Shown: positions 9,650 through 20,012, counted from the first letter of the stretch. The stretch: 64,000 nt of DNA from Endozoicomonas sp. OPT23 (GCF_009653635.1 NZ_PPFD01000006.1:372001-436000), one strand, 5' to 3'. Numbers and translations: made by a program. Notes: generated by a model not told the origin, from the sequence alone.

Positions 9650-9734
9650 GTAGATTGGGTTGAGGTACGAAACCCAACAATTGAGCAGCACTAATCTTAA
9701 CTTTAGTTGGGTTTCGTATCTCAACCCAACCTAC
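9650..9734. repeat. REP-like imperfect palindrome
   Basis: Two 29-nt arms, 9650-9678 and 9706-9734, pair with only two mismatches around a 27-nt spacer. Each outer end is GTAG, and the inner part carries GGGTT...AACCC. The GTAGRTTGGGTTGAG style resembles REP/MITE units mobilised by RAYT transposases in many gammaproteobacteria (family comparison from memory). No RAYT gene lies in the window. It may double as a transcription terminator for the Nudix gene. Confidence 0.7.
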
Positions 9735-9739
9735 GGCAT

Positions 9740-10273
9740 TGGTATACTCTGAATGCAGGAGTAGTTCGGGAACCTGATTCGGGACAATTCCTAACTAATC
9801 CGTCAGCATCACTGACCAACTACGAGCCAACTGAAACTTTTCCTACCAGTAGCGGGTCATAGTACTGAACGCCAGGCGATGTCCAGGATTGGATGGCCGG
9901 GGTCGACTCCTTGCAGGCTTCGTGCAAGCAAAGGATTGCTGAAATCGCTTGCGGTTATCAGGCATATGTCTGGCGATCATTTCAACGTTTTACAAAAAAC
10001 ATTTTCTGACCCTATAGCTGCTTAAAATCCCGCCGATGGCAAGTTTCCTTTGAACACTTCACCGCATAGCCCAGGGTCAACTTGCAATGAATCAGCCTCG
10101 CCAGAACCACGGAAATGGTCCATTTCCGGTCGGCCTTATTATTACCTGTATTGTTCTTTTGGTTTGTCTTGTGGAGTTCAGTTTATCGGGTGCTTGAAAA
10201 CAAAGTAATCTATACAGAATAAACGTCTGTCACTGTCTATTCTGCACTTGTTAAACCTGCACTTCTGAGGCAA
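9740..10273. other. Gene-poor region downstream of the REP-like palindrome
   Basis: About 530 nt without a convincing long gene on either strand. Reverse-strand translation of 9830-10090 gives short frames broken by stops, which could be a decayed mobile element or gene, but I recognise no family. The only tidy frame is the 36-codon one at 10087-10197. Confidence 0.5.
10087..10197 (+). CDS. Possible 36-residue single-pass membrane peptide
   Basis: ATG at 10087 opens a 36-codon frame ending TGA at 10195-10197. It has a polar, proline-containing N-terminus (MNQPRQNHGNGPFPVG) followed by a continuous hydrophobic stretch (LIITCIVLLVCLVEF) long enough to cross a membrane. An AGGG lies 11-12 nt upstream, at the far edge of useful spacing. 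Nothing independent supports expression. It could equally be chance or the tail of a decayed gene. Confidence 0.2.
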   Translation: MNQPRQNHGNGPFPVGLIITCIVLLVCLVEFSLSGA

Positions 10274-11662
10274 TCATTCGCCCGCAGGTTTAAACCATTT
10301 CAGCTTATCGTGCAGACTGACTACGTCGCCAACAATAATCAGCGTTGGTGCTTTCACCTTGTTAGCACTTACCTGCTCGGTAATATTGGCCAGAGTGCCG
10401 GTGAAAACACGCTGCTCCTGAGTAGTACCCTTTTCTATCAGGGCCACTGGTGTTTCTGAAGGTCTTCCCTGCTTCTGCAGTTCGTCACAGATTCTTGGCA
10501 GTCCCATCAAACCCATGTAAAAGACCAGCGTCTGTGATGGATCAACCATCTCATGCCAGTTCAGGTTATAGCTGTCATCCTTCAGATGCCCGGTAACGAA
10601 GCGCACTGACTGAGCATAGTCACGGTGAGTCAAAGGAATACCGGAATAGGTTGAACAACCGGACGCAGCAGTAATGCCCGGCACCACCTGAAATGGAATG
10701 CCTTCTTCTGCCAGAGTATCAATTTCTTCACCACCACGACCGAAGATAAAAGGGTCGCCGCCTTTTAATCTTAAAACTCGCTTACCTTCGCGGGCATGAT
10801 CCACCAGCAGCTGATTGATTTCTTCTTGCGGGCGAGCATGACGATCACGTTTCTTTCCAACATAAATAAAGTCAGCATCTCTTCTGCACAGCGACAATAC
10901 CTGTTCGGACACCAGGCGGTCATGAAGTACCACATCGGCCTGCTGCATCAGTCGCAAGGCTTTAAAGGTGAGCAGGTCAGGATCACCAGGCCCACCGCCT
11001 ACCAGATAGACTTCACCGACATCTGTCGCTTCAGCGTCGTTCAGCTGCTGCTCAAAAATTGATTCCGCTGCTGCAAGGTCACCCTGAATGGCTTTTTCAG
11101 CGGCACTGCTGGTCAGCACTTTTTCCCAGAAATACCGGCGATCGTTCAGCTGACTGAACCGGCTATTCACCTTTTTACGGAAACTCCCTGCCAGACTGGC
11201 CAGCTGACCGTAACCGGCAGGCAACATGGATTCCAGTTGCTGCCGCAGCATTCGTGCCAGTACTGGTGCTTTGCCACCAGTAGAAAAAGCTGCAACCACC
11301 GGAGAACGATCAACAATCGAAGGCATAATCGCGCTGCCGGCACTGGCATCGTCCACGACATTAACAAAGAGCTTTCTCTCTTTTGCCTGCCTTGCTACTT
11401 CCCGATTCACTTGCTGATCATCAGTAGCCGCTATCACCAAAACTACCTCTTCGAGGTCACTGGCCTGATAGCTACGTTCCAGCAATAAATGCCGAGAGTC
11501 GCTTAACAGTGTTTTCAGATCTTCACCGATCTGTTGAGCCACGACATGAATCGAAGCTCCGGCGCTGTTCAAAAGTCTGGCTTTCCTCAGGGCAATATCC
11601 CCACCACCGACGAGCAGGACAGGTTGTTGTTTCAGGTCGAGAAAGAGAGGCAGGTAATCCAC
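10274..11662 (-). CDS. cysG: Siroheme synthase, trifunctional
   Basis: Makes siroheme for sulfite/nitrite reductases: S-adenosylmethionine-dependent bis-methylation of uroporphyrinogen III, NAD-dependent oxidation of precorrin-2 and iron chelation. At 462 residues it is full-length CysG. The N-terminal dehydrogenase/ferrochelatase half starts [21 protein letters not shown] with its NAD-binding GGG. The C-terminal methyltransferase half (from about residue 216) has [19 protein letters not shown] and [16 protein letters not shown]. The start is GTG at 11662. It is the last gene of crcB-serS-cysG, though 219 nt and a terminator separate it from serS, so it probably has its own promoter. Confidence 0.96.
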   Translation of the reverse strand: MDYLPLFLDLKQQPVLLVGGGDIALRKARLLNSAGASIHVVAQQIGEDLKTLLSDSRHLLLERSYQASDLEEVVLVIAATDDQQVNREVARQAKERKLFVNVVDDASAGSAIMPSIVDRSPVVAAFSTGGKAPVLARMLRQQLESMLPAGYGQLASLAGSFRKKVNSRFSQLNDRRYFWEKVLTSSAAEKAIQGDLAAAESIFEQQLNDAEATDVGEVYLVGGGPGDPDLLTFKALRLMQQADVVLHDRLVSEQVLSLCRRDADFIYVGKKRDRHARPQEEINQLLVDHAREGKRVLRLKGGDPFIFGRGGEEIDTLAEEGIPFQVVPGITAASGCSTYSGIPLTHRDYAQSVRFVTGHLKDDSYNLNWHEMVDPSQTLVFYMGLMGLPRICDELQKQGRPSETPVALIEKGTTQEQRVFTGTLANITEQVSANKVKAPTLIIVGDVVSLHDKLKWFKPAGE

Positions 11663-11827
11663 AGGCGAGTTCCATGACTACGGCTATTCAGGAGGAAAGC
11701 GTTATACGGGCGATTTTAACAGCAGTTTGCGGGGGTTAAGCAAGACGATTGTGATCTTTGTTTATTCCTTATAGGTAAAGATCAATGTTCTCTAAATCAG
11801 CCTAGAGCGAGAGTATCTTTTTCACGC

Positions 11828-11858
11828 AAAAAAATGGCCCGCATTCAGCGAGCCATTT
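11828..11858 (-). terminator. Rho-independent terminator of serS
   Basis: On the minus strand, ATGGCTCGC pairs with GCGGGCCAT (one G-U) around a 5-nt loop, followed by a run of seven T. It lies 24 nt after the serS stop codon, before cysG. Confidence 0.85.
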
Positions 11859-11881
11859 ATTACCGGACAACCGTTAAATGA

Positions 11882-13165
<1,284 letters not shown>

Positions 13166-13270
13166 TTATCCTAATTTAAAAATGACCAGCATTAGTCCAA
13201 AGAGAATCCAGATCGGTACCATTTTTCTTCCATTACCGCTGAACCACTTTTTCCTGATTGACGAAACCAT
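13166..13270 (-). CDS. Possible small membrane protein immediately upstream of serS
   Basis: A 34-codon minus-strand frame whose TAA ends 3 nt before the serS ATG. It has a basic N-terminus (MVSSIRKKWFSGNGRK) and a hydrophobic segment (MVPIWILFGLMLVIF), the layout of a one-helix membrane protein. Its stop overlaps the serS ribosome-binding region, which would allow translational coupling. No strong ribosome site of its own is visible. It may instead be leader sequence of serS. Confidence 0.3.
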   Translation of the reverse strand: MVSSIRKKWFSGNGRKMVPIWILFGLMLVIFKLG

Positions 13271-13371
13271 GATGAAACGGCCGGTTGAGGCGATCAGGAC
13301 AGAAGAGCGTATGAACGAAAAACAGTTGCTGGATTCAATAACAAATAAGAGCGGATAATACACCATAGCCT

Positions 13372-13446
13372 GCGGATATTCGATAACATGTGTGCAAGCA
13401 CACGTGATCGAATATCAAGCTGTTATTCATATGCCAGGGTACTTAT
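13372..13446. repeat. Degenerate copy (A) of the 90-95 bp palindromic element
   Basis: Contains GATATTCGAT...ATCGAATATC around TGTGTGCAAGCACACG, and further right GGTACTTA. Read on the minus strand, these match the two ends of the family seen at 15120, 36153, 41491 and 55966 (TAAGTACCC..., then ATTCGATCACGTGTG...GCACAC). The GC-rich central hairpin is missing. It lies between crcB and serS. Confidence 0.55.
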
Positions 13447-13502
13447 CAGGACAAAGCTTTACCGAGATTCCACCTGTATTATCACAGGCAGAACCCAAAA
13501 AC

Positions 13503-13889
13503 TTAGCTCAGCAGTTTAGCGCCATAATAGCCAAGGCAAGTACCCAGCAAACAGATCACAACACTGCCTGCCCCATAGGCAAGAGCTTCCATCATTCGTT
13601 CTGATTGAAGCAGTCGAAGCAGATCCAGTGAAAAGGTTGAAAAAGTGGTCAGAGCGCCCAGTAACCCAGTCATAATAAAAATGCGCCAGACATCGGGCAA
13701 CTGGCTTTTCTCCATCAACAGAAAGAAGCAGATGCCCATAATCAACGAACCCACGACATTCACCGCCAGAGTGGGAATATAGTGCAGGTTCGGGTTACGG
13801 GTCAGGGCGAACAGTTCATAGGTTGCTGCTCGCAGCAAAGCGCCTGTTGCACCCCCGGCAGCCACGGCTATCCAGTGCGTTGCCAACAT
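13503..13889 (-). CDS. crcB: Fluoride ion channel CrcB/Fluc
   Basis: Small inner-membrane channel that exports fluoride. The 128-residue length and four hydrophobic helices fit the family. Signature pieces are GGATGALLRAATYELF, TLAVNVVGSLIMGI and TGLLGALTTFSTFSLD, the last holding the conserved Phe/Thr fluoride path and Na+ site. It is minus-strand, upstream of serS as in related bacteria, but rarA, its usual upstream neighbour, lies 8 kb away here. I saw no fluoride riboswitch upstream. Confidence 0.93.
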   Translation of the reverse strand: MLATHWIAVAAGGATGALLRAATYELFALTRNPNLHYIPTLAVNVVGSLIMGICFFLLMEKSQLPDVWRIFIMTGLLGALTTFSTFSLDLLRLLQSERMMEALAYGAGSVVICLLGTCLGYYGAKLLS

Positions 13890-14036
13890 CGATTATTCCT
13901 TTTGCTGATCTTAAATCATGCTATCTAAAGCACTATCTTAAAGCACTATCTTAAAGAGCTATAGCAAAAGGGATAAGTGTAGTTATTACCTGTCTGCTGG
14001 GATAAAATCGCAGCCCCAACGCCTACAGCTATCGTA

Positions 14037-15002
14037 ATGACCCGTAAAACCGCTCTTCTGCATCCTGACAACCCTCACCAGGGCAGCTACGACCTCCTTT
14101 CTCTGGCCAGTAAGCATCCAGCGCTGAAACCTCATCTGATTAAAAATCCGACTGGCCAGCTGACCATTGATTTTCGCTCACCTGAATCGGTTAAAGAGCT
14201 GAACAGAGCTTTGTTACGAAGCTTTTATCAGATAGAACACTGGGATATTCCGGAAGGTTATCTCTGCCCACCGGTTCCGGGTCGAACCGATTATCTTCAT
14301 CACGCTGCCGACCTGCTCAAGCCGCTGAATCCGAAAAAGGTTCAGGCTCTGGATATTGGTACGGGCGCCAACCTGATTTACCCGATCATTGGCAGTCAGA
14401 CTTTTGGCTGGTCGTTTATTGCCAGCGATATTGATCCGGTTTCCGTGAACACCGCTAAAACCATTGTCGATGCAAACTCTGTCTTAAAAGGTAAGATCAA
14501 GGCGGTTCTTCAACCCGATCAGCAGAGTTATTTCAGGAATATCGTTGCCGAGGCTGACAGAGTTCATATCACGGTCTGTAACCCGCCCTTTCACTCTTCA
14601 CTGGAAGAAGCTCAGTCCGGTACGGAACGTAAATGGCGCAACCTTGACCGTTCAAGGCAGAAAAGAAATGGCATCAAGGTTAATGACGCTAATAAAAACC
14701 CGGATCAAAAGCTGAACTTTGGCGGCCAGAAAGCTGAACTCTGGTGTAAAGGTGGTGAGCTGTTGTTTCTAAAGAAGATGATTCGGGAAAGTCAGGATTT
14801 CTCTCAGCAGATTTGCTGGTTTACCAGCCTTGTCTCCAAGAAAGATAACCTGCTTCCCCTGCAAAAGTTGTTAACTCGAATGAAGGCAAAACAGGTGAAG
14901 GTTATTGCTATGAGTCAGGGGCAGAAAATCAGTCATATGCTGGCATGGAGTTTTATGGACAATGGGGCACAATCGATCTGGGTTTCTGAACACCAGTGTT
15001 AG
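14037..15002 (+). CDS. rlmF: 23S rRNA (adenine(1618)-N(6))-methyltransferase
   Basis: Methylates A1618 of 23S rRNA. The 321-residue protein (E. coli RlmF about 308) starts TRKTALLHPDNPHQGSYDL and carries PVPGRTDYLHHAADLL, the SAM site LDIGTGANLIYP and the N6-adenine methyltransferase motif CNPPFHSS. It is divergent from crcB with 147 nt between. Nothing suggests an operon with the redox genes beyond it, which face the other way. Confidence 0.93.
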   Translation: MTRKTALLHPDNPHQGSYDLLSLASKHPALKPHLIKNPTGQLTIDFRSPESVKELNRALLRSFYQIEHWDIPEGYLCPPVPGRTDYLHHAADLLKPLNPKKVQALDIGTGANLIYPIIGSQTFGWSFIASDIDPVSVNTAKTIVDANSVLKGKIKAVLQPDQQSYFRNIVAEADRVHITVCNPPFHSSLEEAQSGTERKWRNLDRSRQKRNGIKVNDANKNPDQKLNFGGQKAELWCKGGELLFLKKMIRESQDFSQQICWFTSLVSKKDNLLPLQKLLTRMKAKQVKVIAMSQGQKISHMLAWSFMDNGAQSIWVSEHQC

Positions 15003-15119
15003 CCACTGGTTATCTGCGAACTTGCTTATTACAAGCTTTCAGAAATAGCCCCCACCCTCATATCAATCATGAAAGCAGGGACGATTCCGAATGGTTCGGA
15101 CTAACAGTACCTCTGACTT

Positions 15120-15213
15120 TTAAGTACTCGGACATTTGAATTCGTATGTCATTTCCCTGCCTACGGCGGGGAAATGACAATCTAATATTCGATTACGTGT
15201 GTCTGCACACTTA
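15120..15213. repeat. Palindromic element, copy B (94 bp)
   Basis: Begins TTAAGTACTCGGACAT, has a central hairpin TCATTTCCCTGCC / GGCGGGGAAATGA, then ATATTCGATTACGTGTG and the end GCACACTTA. It is the reverse of copy C at 36153. Its last three bases (TTA, 15211-15213) are, on the minus strand, the TAA stop of the EamA-transporter gene. The central hairpin may act as a terminator for that gene. Confidence 0.8.
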
Positions 15214-16113
15214 TGCAGTCTGAAGCTCCAGCTCTTCGGTTTTCTTGAAATCTACTGTTGCAATGGTGACACCTACAACCGTCATGACAATACCCACGCC
15301 ATTAATCAGGGTTGGGAACTGACCGTAGATAATCACACCCAGAATAGCCGTGATGATCGGGCCAGCATTCAGGAACAATGAGCTAGTGGTAGCGCCAATA
15401 CGTGGCAATGAGAAGTTGTAAAGCACGAAGCACAAGCCGGAGCAGACAATGCCCAGATAAACCAGGTTAAACCACTGAACGCCGGTCATGGTAGACCAGT
15501 TGTTATTCTCCAGGAAGAAACTCGGAGACATAATCACTGTACCGATGATGAACTGGTAAACATTCAGGGTGATGGGAGAATATTTTTCGTTCAACGGACG
15601 CTGAAGTACCGTATAACCACACCACATGCAGGTGCAGAGGAACATCAGTACATAGCCAAAGATACCTTCTCCGCCTTCGGTATTAATAACACCAACGGTG
15701 AGCAAGGCACCGACAACACTCAGTGCAACGGCAAAAGCATTTTTTCGTGTAATGGCAATACCAAGAACCACGGCCTCAAGCACAATCATGATGATTGGCT
15801 GAATAGCGGACAACACGGAACCAGCCGCAGCAGGAATCAGGTTAATCGCATACATGCTAAGAGGGTAGTAGATAGCGATACCAATGAGCGCATTGATAAC
15901 AATTTTCTTGTAATCTTCACGATCGATTTTTGTATCCTGTTTTGTCAAAAACATGATGATCAGAAAAGCCAGTGACGCAATAGCAAAGCGTGCAGTAGCC
16001 AGTGTAAATGGCCCGATGGTCGTGCCAACCTCCTTGATGCTGTAGAAAGAGAGTCCCCAGAAGACTGCTACAGCACCCATGGCCAGCATGCCAAGACCTT
16101 TTTGATTTTGCAT
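15211..16113 (-). CDS. EamA/DMT-family transporter
   Basis: Inner-membrane drug/metabolite transporter, 300 residues with about ten hydrophobic helices arranged as two EamA repeats (KGLGMLAMGAVAVFWGLSFY; later FLCTCMWCGYTVLQRPL). The family exports amino acids, nucleotides and other metabolites; the substrate is not readable. It lies 83 nt after the molybdopterin oxidoreductase gene with a strong stem-loop between, so it is probably expressed at a lower level or from its own start. The final residues LQTA and its stop come from, or abut, palindromic element copy B. Confidence 0.85.
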   Translation of the reverse strand: MQNQKGLGMLAMGAVAVFWGLSFYSIKEVGTTIGPFTLATARFAIASLAFLIIMFLTKQDTKIDREDYKKIVINALIGIAIYYPLSMYAINLIPAAAGSVLSAIQPIIMIVLEAVVLGIAITRKNAFAVALSVVGALLTVGVINTEGGEGIFGYVLMFLCTCMWCGYTVLQRPLNEKYSPITLNVYQFIIGTVIMSPSFFLENNNWSTMTGVQWFNLVYLGIVCSGLCFVLYNFSLPRIGATTSSLFLNAGPIITAILGVIIYGQFPTLINGVGIVMTVVGVTIATVDFKKTEELELQTA

Positions 16114-16161
16114 GATTTTATCCTGCAGGTAGTTGTATGAAACGGTTAAAAGAACTGGTAA

Positions 16162-16189
16162 CAGGAGAGCCGCTGAAACGGCTCTCCTG
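16162..16189 (-). terminator. Stem-loop between Mo-oxidoreductase and EamA genes
   Basis: Perfect 11-bp inverted repeat CAGGAGAGCCG (16162-16172) / CGGCTCTCCTG (16179-16189), loop 6 nt, 6 nt after the oxidoreductase stop. On the minus strand only GTTACCAG follows, not a T-run, so this may be an mRNA-stabilising or attenuating hairpin and not a full terminator. Confidence 0.55.
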
Positions 16190-16195
16190 ACTGAC

Positions 16196-18253
16196 TTAAT
16201 TGATTATTTTCTCAATACGAACGGGAACAGACTTGAGTGCCGGAAAACCTGAAATAGGGTCGGTAATTCCATCGCCTACCAGGTAGTTAACATTGGCATT
16301 TTTAAAGCCGTGGGTGATTTGCACTGCGCCAGGGACTATCTCTTTTGCACTCATAACACGTACATGAATATCTATAGCGCCGTAAGCGGAAATGACGCGT
16401 GCTTTTTCACCGTGGTTCAGACCAAATCGATCAGCATCAGCCGGATGCATTTCAACCTGAGCTTTCGGCATGACCTTTTCCAGTTGTGGCAGGTTTCTGT
16501 AACGGCCATGGAAATACATCACCTTTCGGGCGCCCGTCATTAATACAAGCGGGTATTCATCCGGTTCAACTCCCAGGTATTCCGGTGCATCCTGAAACTT
16601 AGCCAGCGGCTCCATACCAATTGCTTCCAGGTGGCCGGAAGTAAACTCGATCAGACCGGAAGGTGTATTAAACGGTTTTTCGCCACGCTCCAGAGCGCGG
16701 TGAATTTTTTCATAGGTCAATGGCTTGAACTGATAACCGTCTCGATGGCTTGCCAGTTCTGCCAGAGACATTTCGGTTGGCTCAATCAGCCAGGCATTAA
16801 GCTCATCTTCATTTTCCCATGGGAAAAGTTCTGCAATGCCCATGCGGTCTGCCAGACCTTTGAATAATTCGTACTCACTCTGATGACCAAGATCGACAAC
16901 CTTTTCAGTGAGCATAACGGTCTGATTAATGCCGTTATATTGCAGTTCCGAGCGTTCAAGATAAGACGCCGCAGGAAGCACATAATCAGCCAGCTTTGCG
17001 GTTTCAGTCAGGTACAGGTCCTTAACCACCAGCAAATCCAGTGCCTTGAGTGCTTCTTCTACCTTGCCAGTATTGGCATTGGTCAGCACAGGGTCGGCGG
17101 CAGTCATAACCAGCCCCTTGAACGGATAAGGTTTCCCAGACAGGATCTGATCCATCAGCAGCAGGGTGTGGCATTCGCCACGCATGCCGTACAGAATCGG
17201 GAACTGCTCCCGACCAATGGCTTTGCTCATCAGGGAAGGTTCAATATCGATTTCCAGGCTTCGGGCCCCGAAACCTTCCACCGTCATCATACCGCCAGGC
17301 ACATCTACAGCGCCGATCAGAGCGTCGATATAGCCCACGGAGCGAACGTTATTAACACCATTGGCCTGATGCTCCAGACCGGTGCCGCACCAGTTGGCAA
17401 TTTTCTTACCGGCCTGCCTGTAGTGCTGAATGACAGCAGCCATCTGTTCAGGAGTAACACCCGTTTTTTCCTGCACATATTCAGGTGTATAAGTCTGGGC
17501 ATAAGCTTCCAGCTCGTCATAGCCCTTGGTGAACTTGCTGACGAATTCATTGTCGACCATCTTTTGATCGATCAGCTGTTTAATCAGTCCCCAGGCAAGA
17601 ATACTGTCAGTGCCCGGTTTGACTTGAATATACAGATCAGCGAGGCGAGCCATTTCTGTGTATATGGTGTCAATAACGATCAGCTTCGCACCCTTGTCCC
17701 GTGCGTCGTTGATATCCTGAGTCCAGTACGAGTGGGAAGCCGGCGGGTTTGTGCCCCACATGACGGCAAGATTGGTATTTCTCAAATCAGCACATGGCCA
17801 GGTACCGAAAACCATGTTGTAAGCGATATATCGGCCGGCAAAGCACTGAGTGTCATTGGAAAAGTAGTTAGGGGACTGGATACCGTGTATAAAACGACGG
17901 GCAAGACCTTCCTGCTGGGCAAAACCGATACCCTCACCTTTCCAGACACCGACAGACTCAGTGCCATAATCGGCCTGAAGCGATTGCAGTTTTTCTGCAA
18001 TCTCATCCATGGCTTGCTCCATCTCAATTTCTACAAAGCCATTTTCGGTGCGCTTCAGCGGTTTGGTAAGGCGTTCAGGGTTGTACAACTGGGTAACACC
18101 GGAGCTGCCTTTAATACAAATACGACCACGGTTAGCACGGAACGCCTTGTTGCCATTAATTTCGGTAACACGACCATCTTCTACGTTGACATCGATACCG
18201 CACAACATGCCGCACATTCTGCAGCATGATTTTTTGATTTCTTGCTTCGCCAT
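16196..18253 (-). CDS. Molybdopterin (bis-MGD) oxidoreductase, FdhF/DMSO-reductase superfamily
   Basis: Large catalytic subunit of a Mo- or W-bis-pyranopterin enzyme, 685 residues. The N-terminal 4Fe-4S site is intact: C11-x2-C14-x3-C18...C46, followed by K48 of the usual electron-transfer position. The expected metal ligand position reads NDTQCFAGR, so Cys137 probably ligates Mo; it is not Sec. MopB domains and a C-terminal molydopterin-binding domain (YPLVLMTGARKVMYFHGRYR; VQITHGF) follow. There is no Tat signal, so it is cytoplasmic. It is encoded 24 nt after a four-cluster ferredoxin and 40 nt or less from an NAD/FAD protein, suggesting an NAD(H)-linked complex. Reaction unknown; formate, thiosulfate/polysulfide or hydration chemistry all occur in the superfamily. 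Confidence 0.88.
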   Translation of the reverse strand: MAKQEIKKSCCRMCGMLCGIDVNVEDGRVTEINGNKAFRANRGRICIKGSSGVTQLYNPERLTKPLKRTENGFVEIEMEQAMDEIAEKLQSLQADYGTESVGVWKGEGIGFAQQEGLARRFIHGIQSPNYFSNDTQCFAGRYIAYNMVFGTWPCADLRNTNLAVMWGTNPPASHSYWTQDINDARDKGAKLIVIDTIYTEMARLADLYIQVKPGTDSILAWGLIKQLIDQKMVDNEFVSKFTKGYDELEAYAQTYTPEYVQEKTGVTPEQMAAVIQHYRQAGKKIANWCGTGLEHQANGVNNVRSVGYIDALIGAVDVPGGMMTVEGFGARSLEIDIEPSLMSKAIGREQFPILYGMRGECHTLLLMDQILSGKPYPFKGLVMTAADPVLTNANTGKVEEALKALDLLVVKDLYLTETAKLADYVLPAASYLERSELQYNGINQTVMLTEKVVDLGHQSEYELFKGLADRMGIAELFPWENEDELNAWLIEPTEMSLAELASHRDGYQFKPLTYEKIHRALERGEKPFNTPSGLIEFTSGHLEAIGMEPLAKFQDAPEYLGVEPDEYPLVLMTGARKVMYFHGRYRNLPQLEKVMPKAQVEMHPADADRFGLNHGEKARVISAYGAIDIHVRVMSAKEIVPGAVQITHGFKNANVNYLVGDGITDPISGFPALKSVPVRIEKIIN

Positions 18254-18277
18254 TTGATTTACTACCTGATCCTGAAA

Positions 18278-18748
18278 TTACAGAGCTTGTGCGATGAGTT
18301 TGTGGTCGTTTTTGCAACGCAGAGCTGCAGCATTATCATTCATATCTTCGTATTTCAGAGCTCCGGCGATACAGTGTTCGACACACTTTGGGGCACCGTC
18401 ACAAAGATCGCATTTACGGCTGACCAGCTTTTCATTATCAAAATGAATGTTGCCGAATGGACAGGCCAGCATGCACATCTTGCAACCCGCGCAACGGTCT
18501 TCATCGATCACAACAGCATTAGTGTCAGCGTTACGGCTGATAGCGCCGGCAGGGCAGACACTCATGCACCAGGCTTCACTGCAATGCAGGCAGGTCATAG
18601 GCATCAGGACACGCTCATCAAGATAATGATTGACCTTGATATTGGATTCCTGACTCTCACAGGTGGTTCCGGTTCTGGCAAAAGCACAGGCCATTTCGCA
18701 GTTTCTGCAGCCCACACACTTGCTTCTGTCAATTGATACAGTTTTCAC
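18278..18748 (-). CDS. Four-cluster 4Fe-4S ferredoxin subunit (HycB/HydN/CooF type)
   Basis: Electron-transfer partner of the molybdopterin enzyme. The 156-residue protein has four cysteine groups: CVGCRNCEMAC (from residue 11), CLHCSEAWCMSVCP, CAGCKMCMLACP and CDLCDGAPKCVEHC, enough for four 4Fe-4S clusters. No signal peptide or membrane anchor, so it is cytoplasmic. It sits 24 nt upstream of the oxidoreductase gene and 22 nt downstream of the flavoprotein gene, so the three are co-transcribed. Confidence 0.9.
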   Translation of the reverse strand: MKTVSIDRSKCVGCRNCEMACAFARTGTTCESQESNIKVNHYLDERVLMPMTCLHCSEAWCMSVCPAGAISRNADTNAVVIDEDRCAGCKMCMLACPFGNIHFDNEKLVSRKCDLCDGAPKCVEHCIAGALKYEDMNDNAAALRCKNDHKLIAQAL

Positions 18749-18770
18749 GTTTTACGTTCCTCAATCGAAT

Positions 18771-20012
18771 TTAGTGGGCTACGCCATAAGTTAATTTCTG
18801 AAGGTCACTCTCCAGACGGGTTATATCCACCTTCAGTTTCTTGTTAAGGCGAATAACCGGGCGTAGCATGCCAAAGATTTTCATCGCCGAGGTTTTACCA
18901 ATCAGGCAGGCACCAATAATCTGGTCATCTTTAGCGCAAATTTTCAGATAGCCCATACCAGAAGACTCGGGCATCAGGTGCTCATCACAATCAAGGTTGT
19001 CAGTGAACTGACCCATGGAAGCTACGGTCATGTCGTACATCTGGGTCACGTTCATATTCAGACTGCCTTCATAAACAAACTGTTTACCCAGAATATTCAT
19101 GCCGGCCACTTTGCCCATCTCTATCGCTGTGGGCCAAAGGGCATGTATCTGGTGCTGATCGCCAAAAGCTGTCGGACCACCTGCAACATCACCTGCGGCA
19201 TAGACATCATCAACACTGGTTTGCATATAACGGTTCACGCAGATACCGCGATCGATATCAATATCGGTTTCTTCCAGGAACGATGTATTAGGCTTTACGC
19301 CTGTTCCAACAATAATGAAATCGGCTTCGATACTGCTCTGATCTTTCAGGTCAATAACAAAAGTGCCATCATCCCGTTTCTTAATGGCCAGGGTGAGCGT
19401 GTCTATTCTTAAATCGACACCACACTCTTTTATTTTTCCGGTCAGTATTTCTGCACCCTTGTTATCAATGACACTGGGCATAATGCGATCGGCCAGTTCA
19501 ATAACAGTAACCTTGAGCCCTTTACATACGGCTGACCAGGCAGCCTGAAGGGAGACAAAACCGGAACCAATGACAACAACACGTTTGTCTTTATTAAAAT
19601 GCGGCATCAGGTGATCAAGATCATCCTTCGTCCACATATGATAGACGCCTTCAGACTCAATACCTGGGATAGGTGGCTTTACAGGATTTGAACCGGTAGC
19701 AATTAATAACGAGTCGTATTTAATTATTTCACTAGATTCACAAACAGCTGTCTTTGATTCAGTATTTACCGAAACAATTAAACCTTCAATATAGTAGAAA
19801 TTATTTTCTATATAGTAATTACCATCGCGAATGAAAAGGTTGTCATAATCTAGTTTACCTCGCAGAACATATGGCAATAGAACACGAGAGTAAGCAGGTC
19901 CCGATTCTTTAGATACGATGGTTATTTTTTTATCAAAATCATACTTTCGTATAGTTTCAGCAGCAGAGAGTCCTGCTGCACTATTGCCGATAATTAATAC
20001 ATCAGTTTGCAT
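18771..20012 (-). CDS. NAD(P)/FAD-dependent oxidoreductase (rubredoxin reductase/NirB-N type)
   Basis: Class-I pyridine nucleotide flavoprotein, 413 residues. The FAD site is MQTDVLIIGNSAAGLSAAE, the NAD site VVIGSGFVSLQAAWSAVCKG and the second FAD site VYAAGDVAGG. The C-terminal region ends GACLIGKTSAMKIFGMLRP. I chose ATG 20012, where the Rossmann motif begins; an upstream in-frame extension to 20102 is hydrophobic/basic and unlike the family. It is first of the three-gene redox operon and probably links NAD(P)H to the ferredoxin subunit. Direction of electron flow is unknown. Confidence 0.88.
   Translation of the reverse strand: MQTDVLIIGNSAAGLSAAETIRKYDFDKKITIVSKESGPAYSRVLLPYVLRGKLDYDNLFIRDGNYYIENNFYYIEGLIVSVNTESKTAVCESSEIIKYDSLLIATGSNPVKPPIPGIESEGVYHMWTKDDLDHLMPHFNKDKRVVVIGSGFVSLQAAWSAVCKGLKVTVIELADRIMPSVIDNKGAEILTGKIKECGVDLRIDTLTLAIKKRDDGTFVIDLKDQSSIEADFIIVGTGVKPNTSFLEETDIDIDRGICVNRYMQTSVDDVYAAGDVAGGPTAFGDQHQIHALWPTAIEMGKVAGMNILGKQFVYEGSLNMNVTQMYDMTVASMGQFTDNLDCDEHLMPESSGMGYLKICAKDDQIIGACLIGKTSAMKIFGMLRPVIRLNKKLKVDITRLESDLQKLTYGVAH

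Noticed and set aside
9830-10090. A decayed transposase or intron on the minus strand
   Set aside because: Short frames are broken by stops and I could match none to a known element, so I list only a gene-poor region.
16883-18229. A 448-codon plus-strand frame across the molybdopterin oxidoreductase
   Set aside because: Antisense to an intact gene with all family motifs; long antisense frames are common with this codon use.
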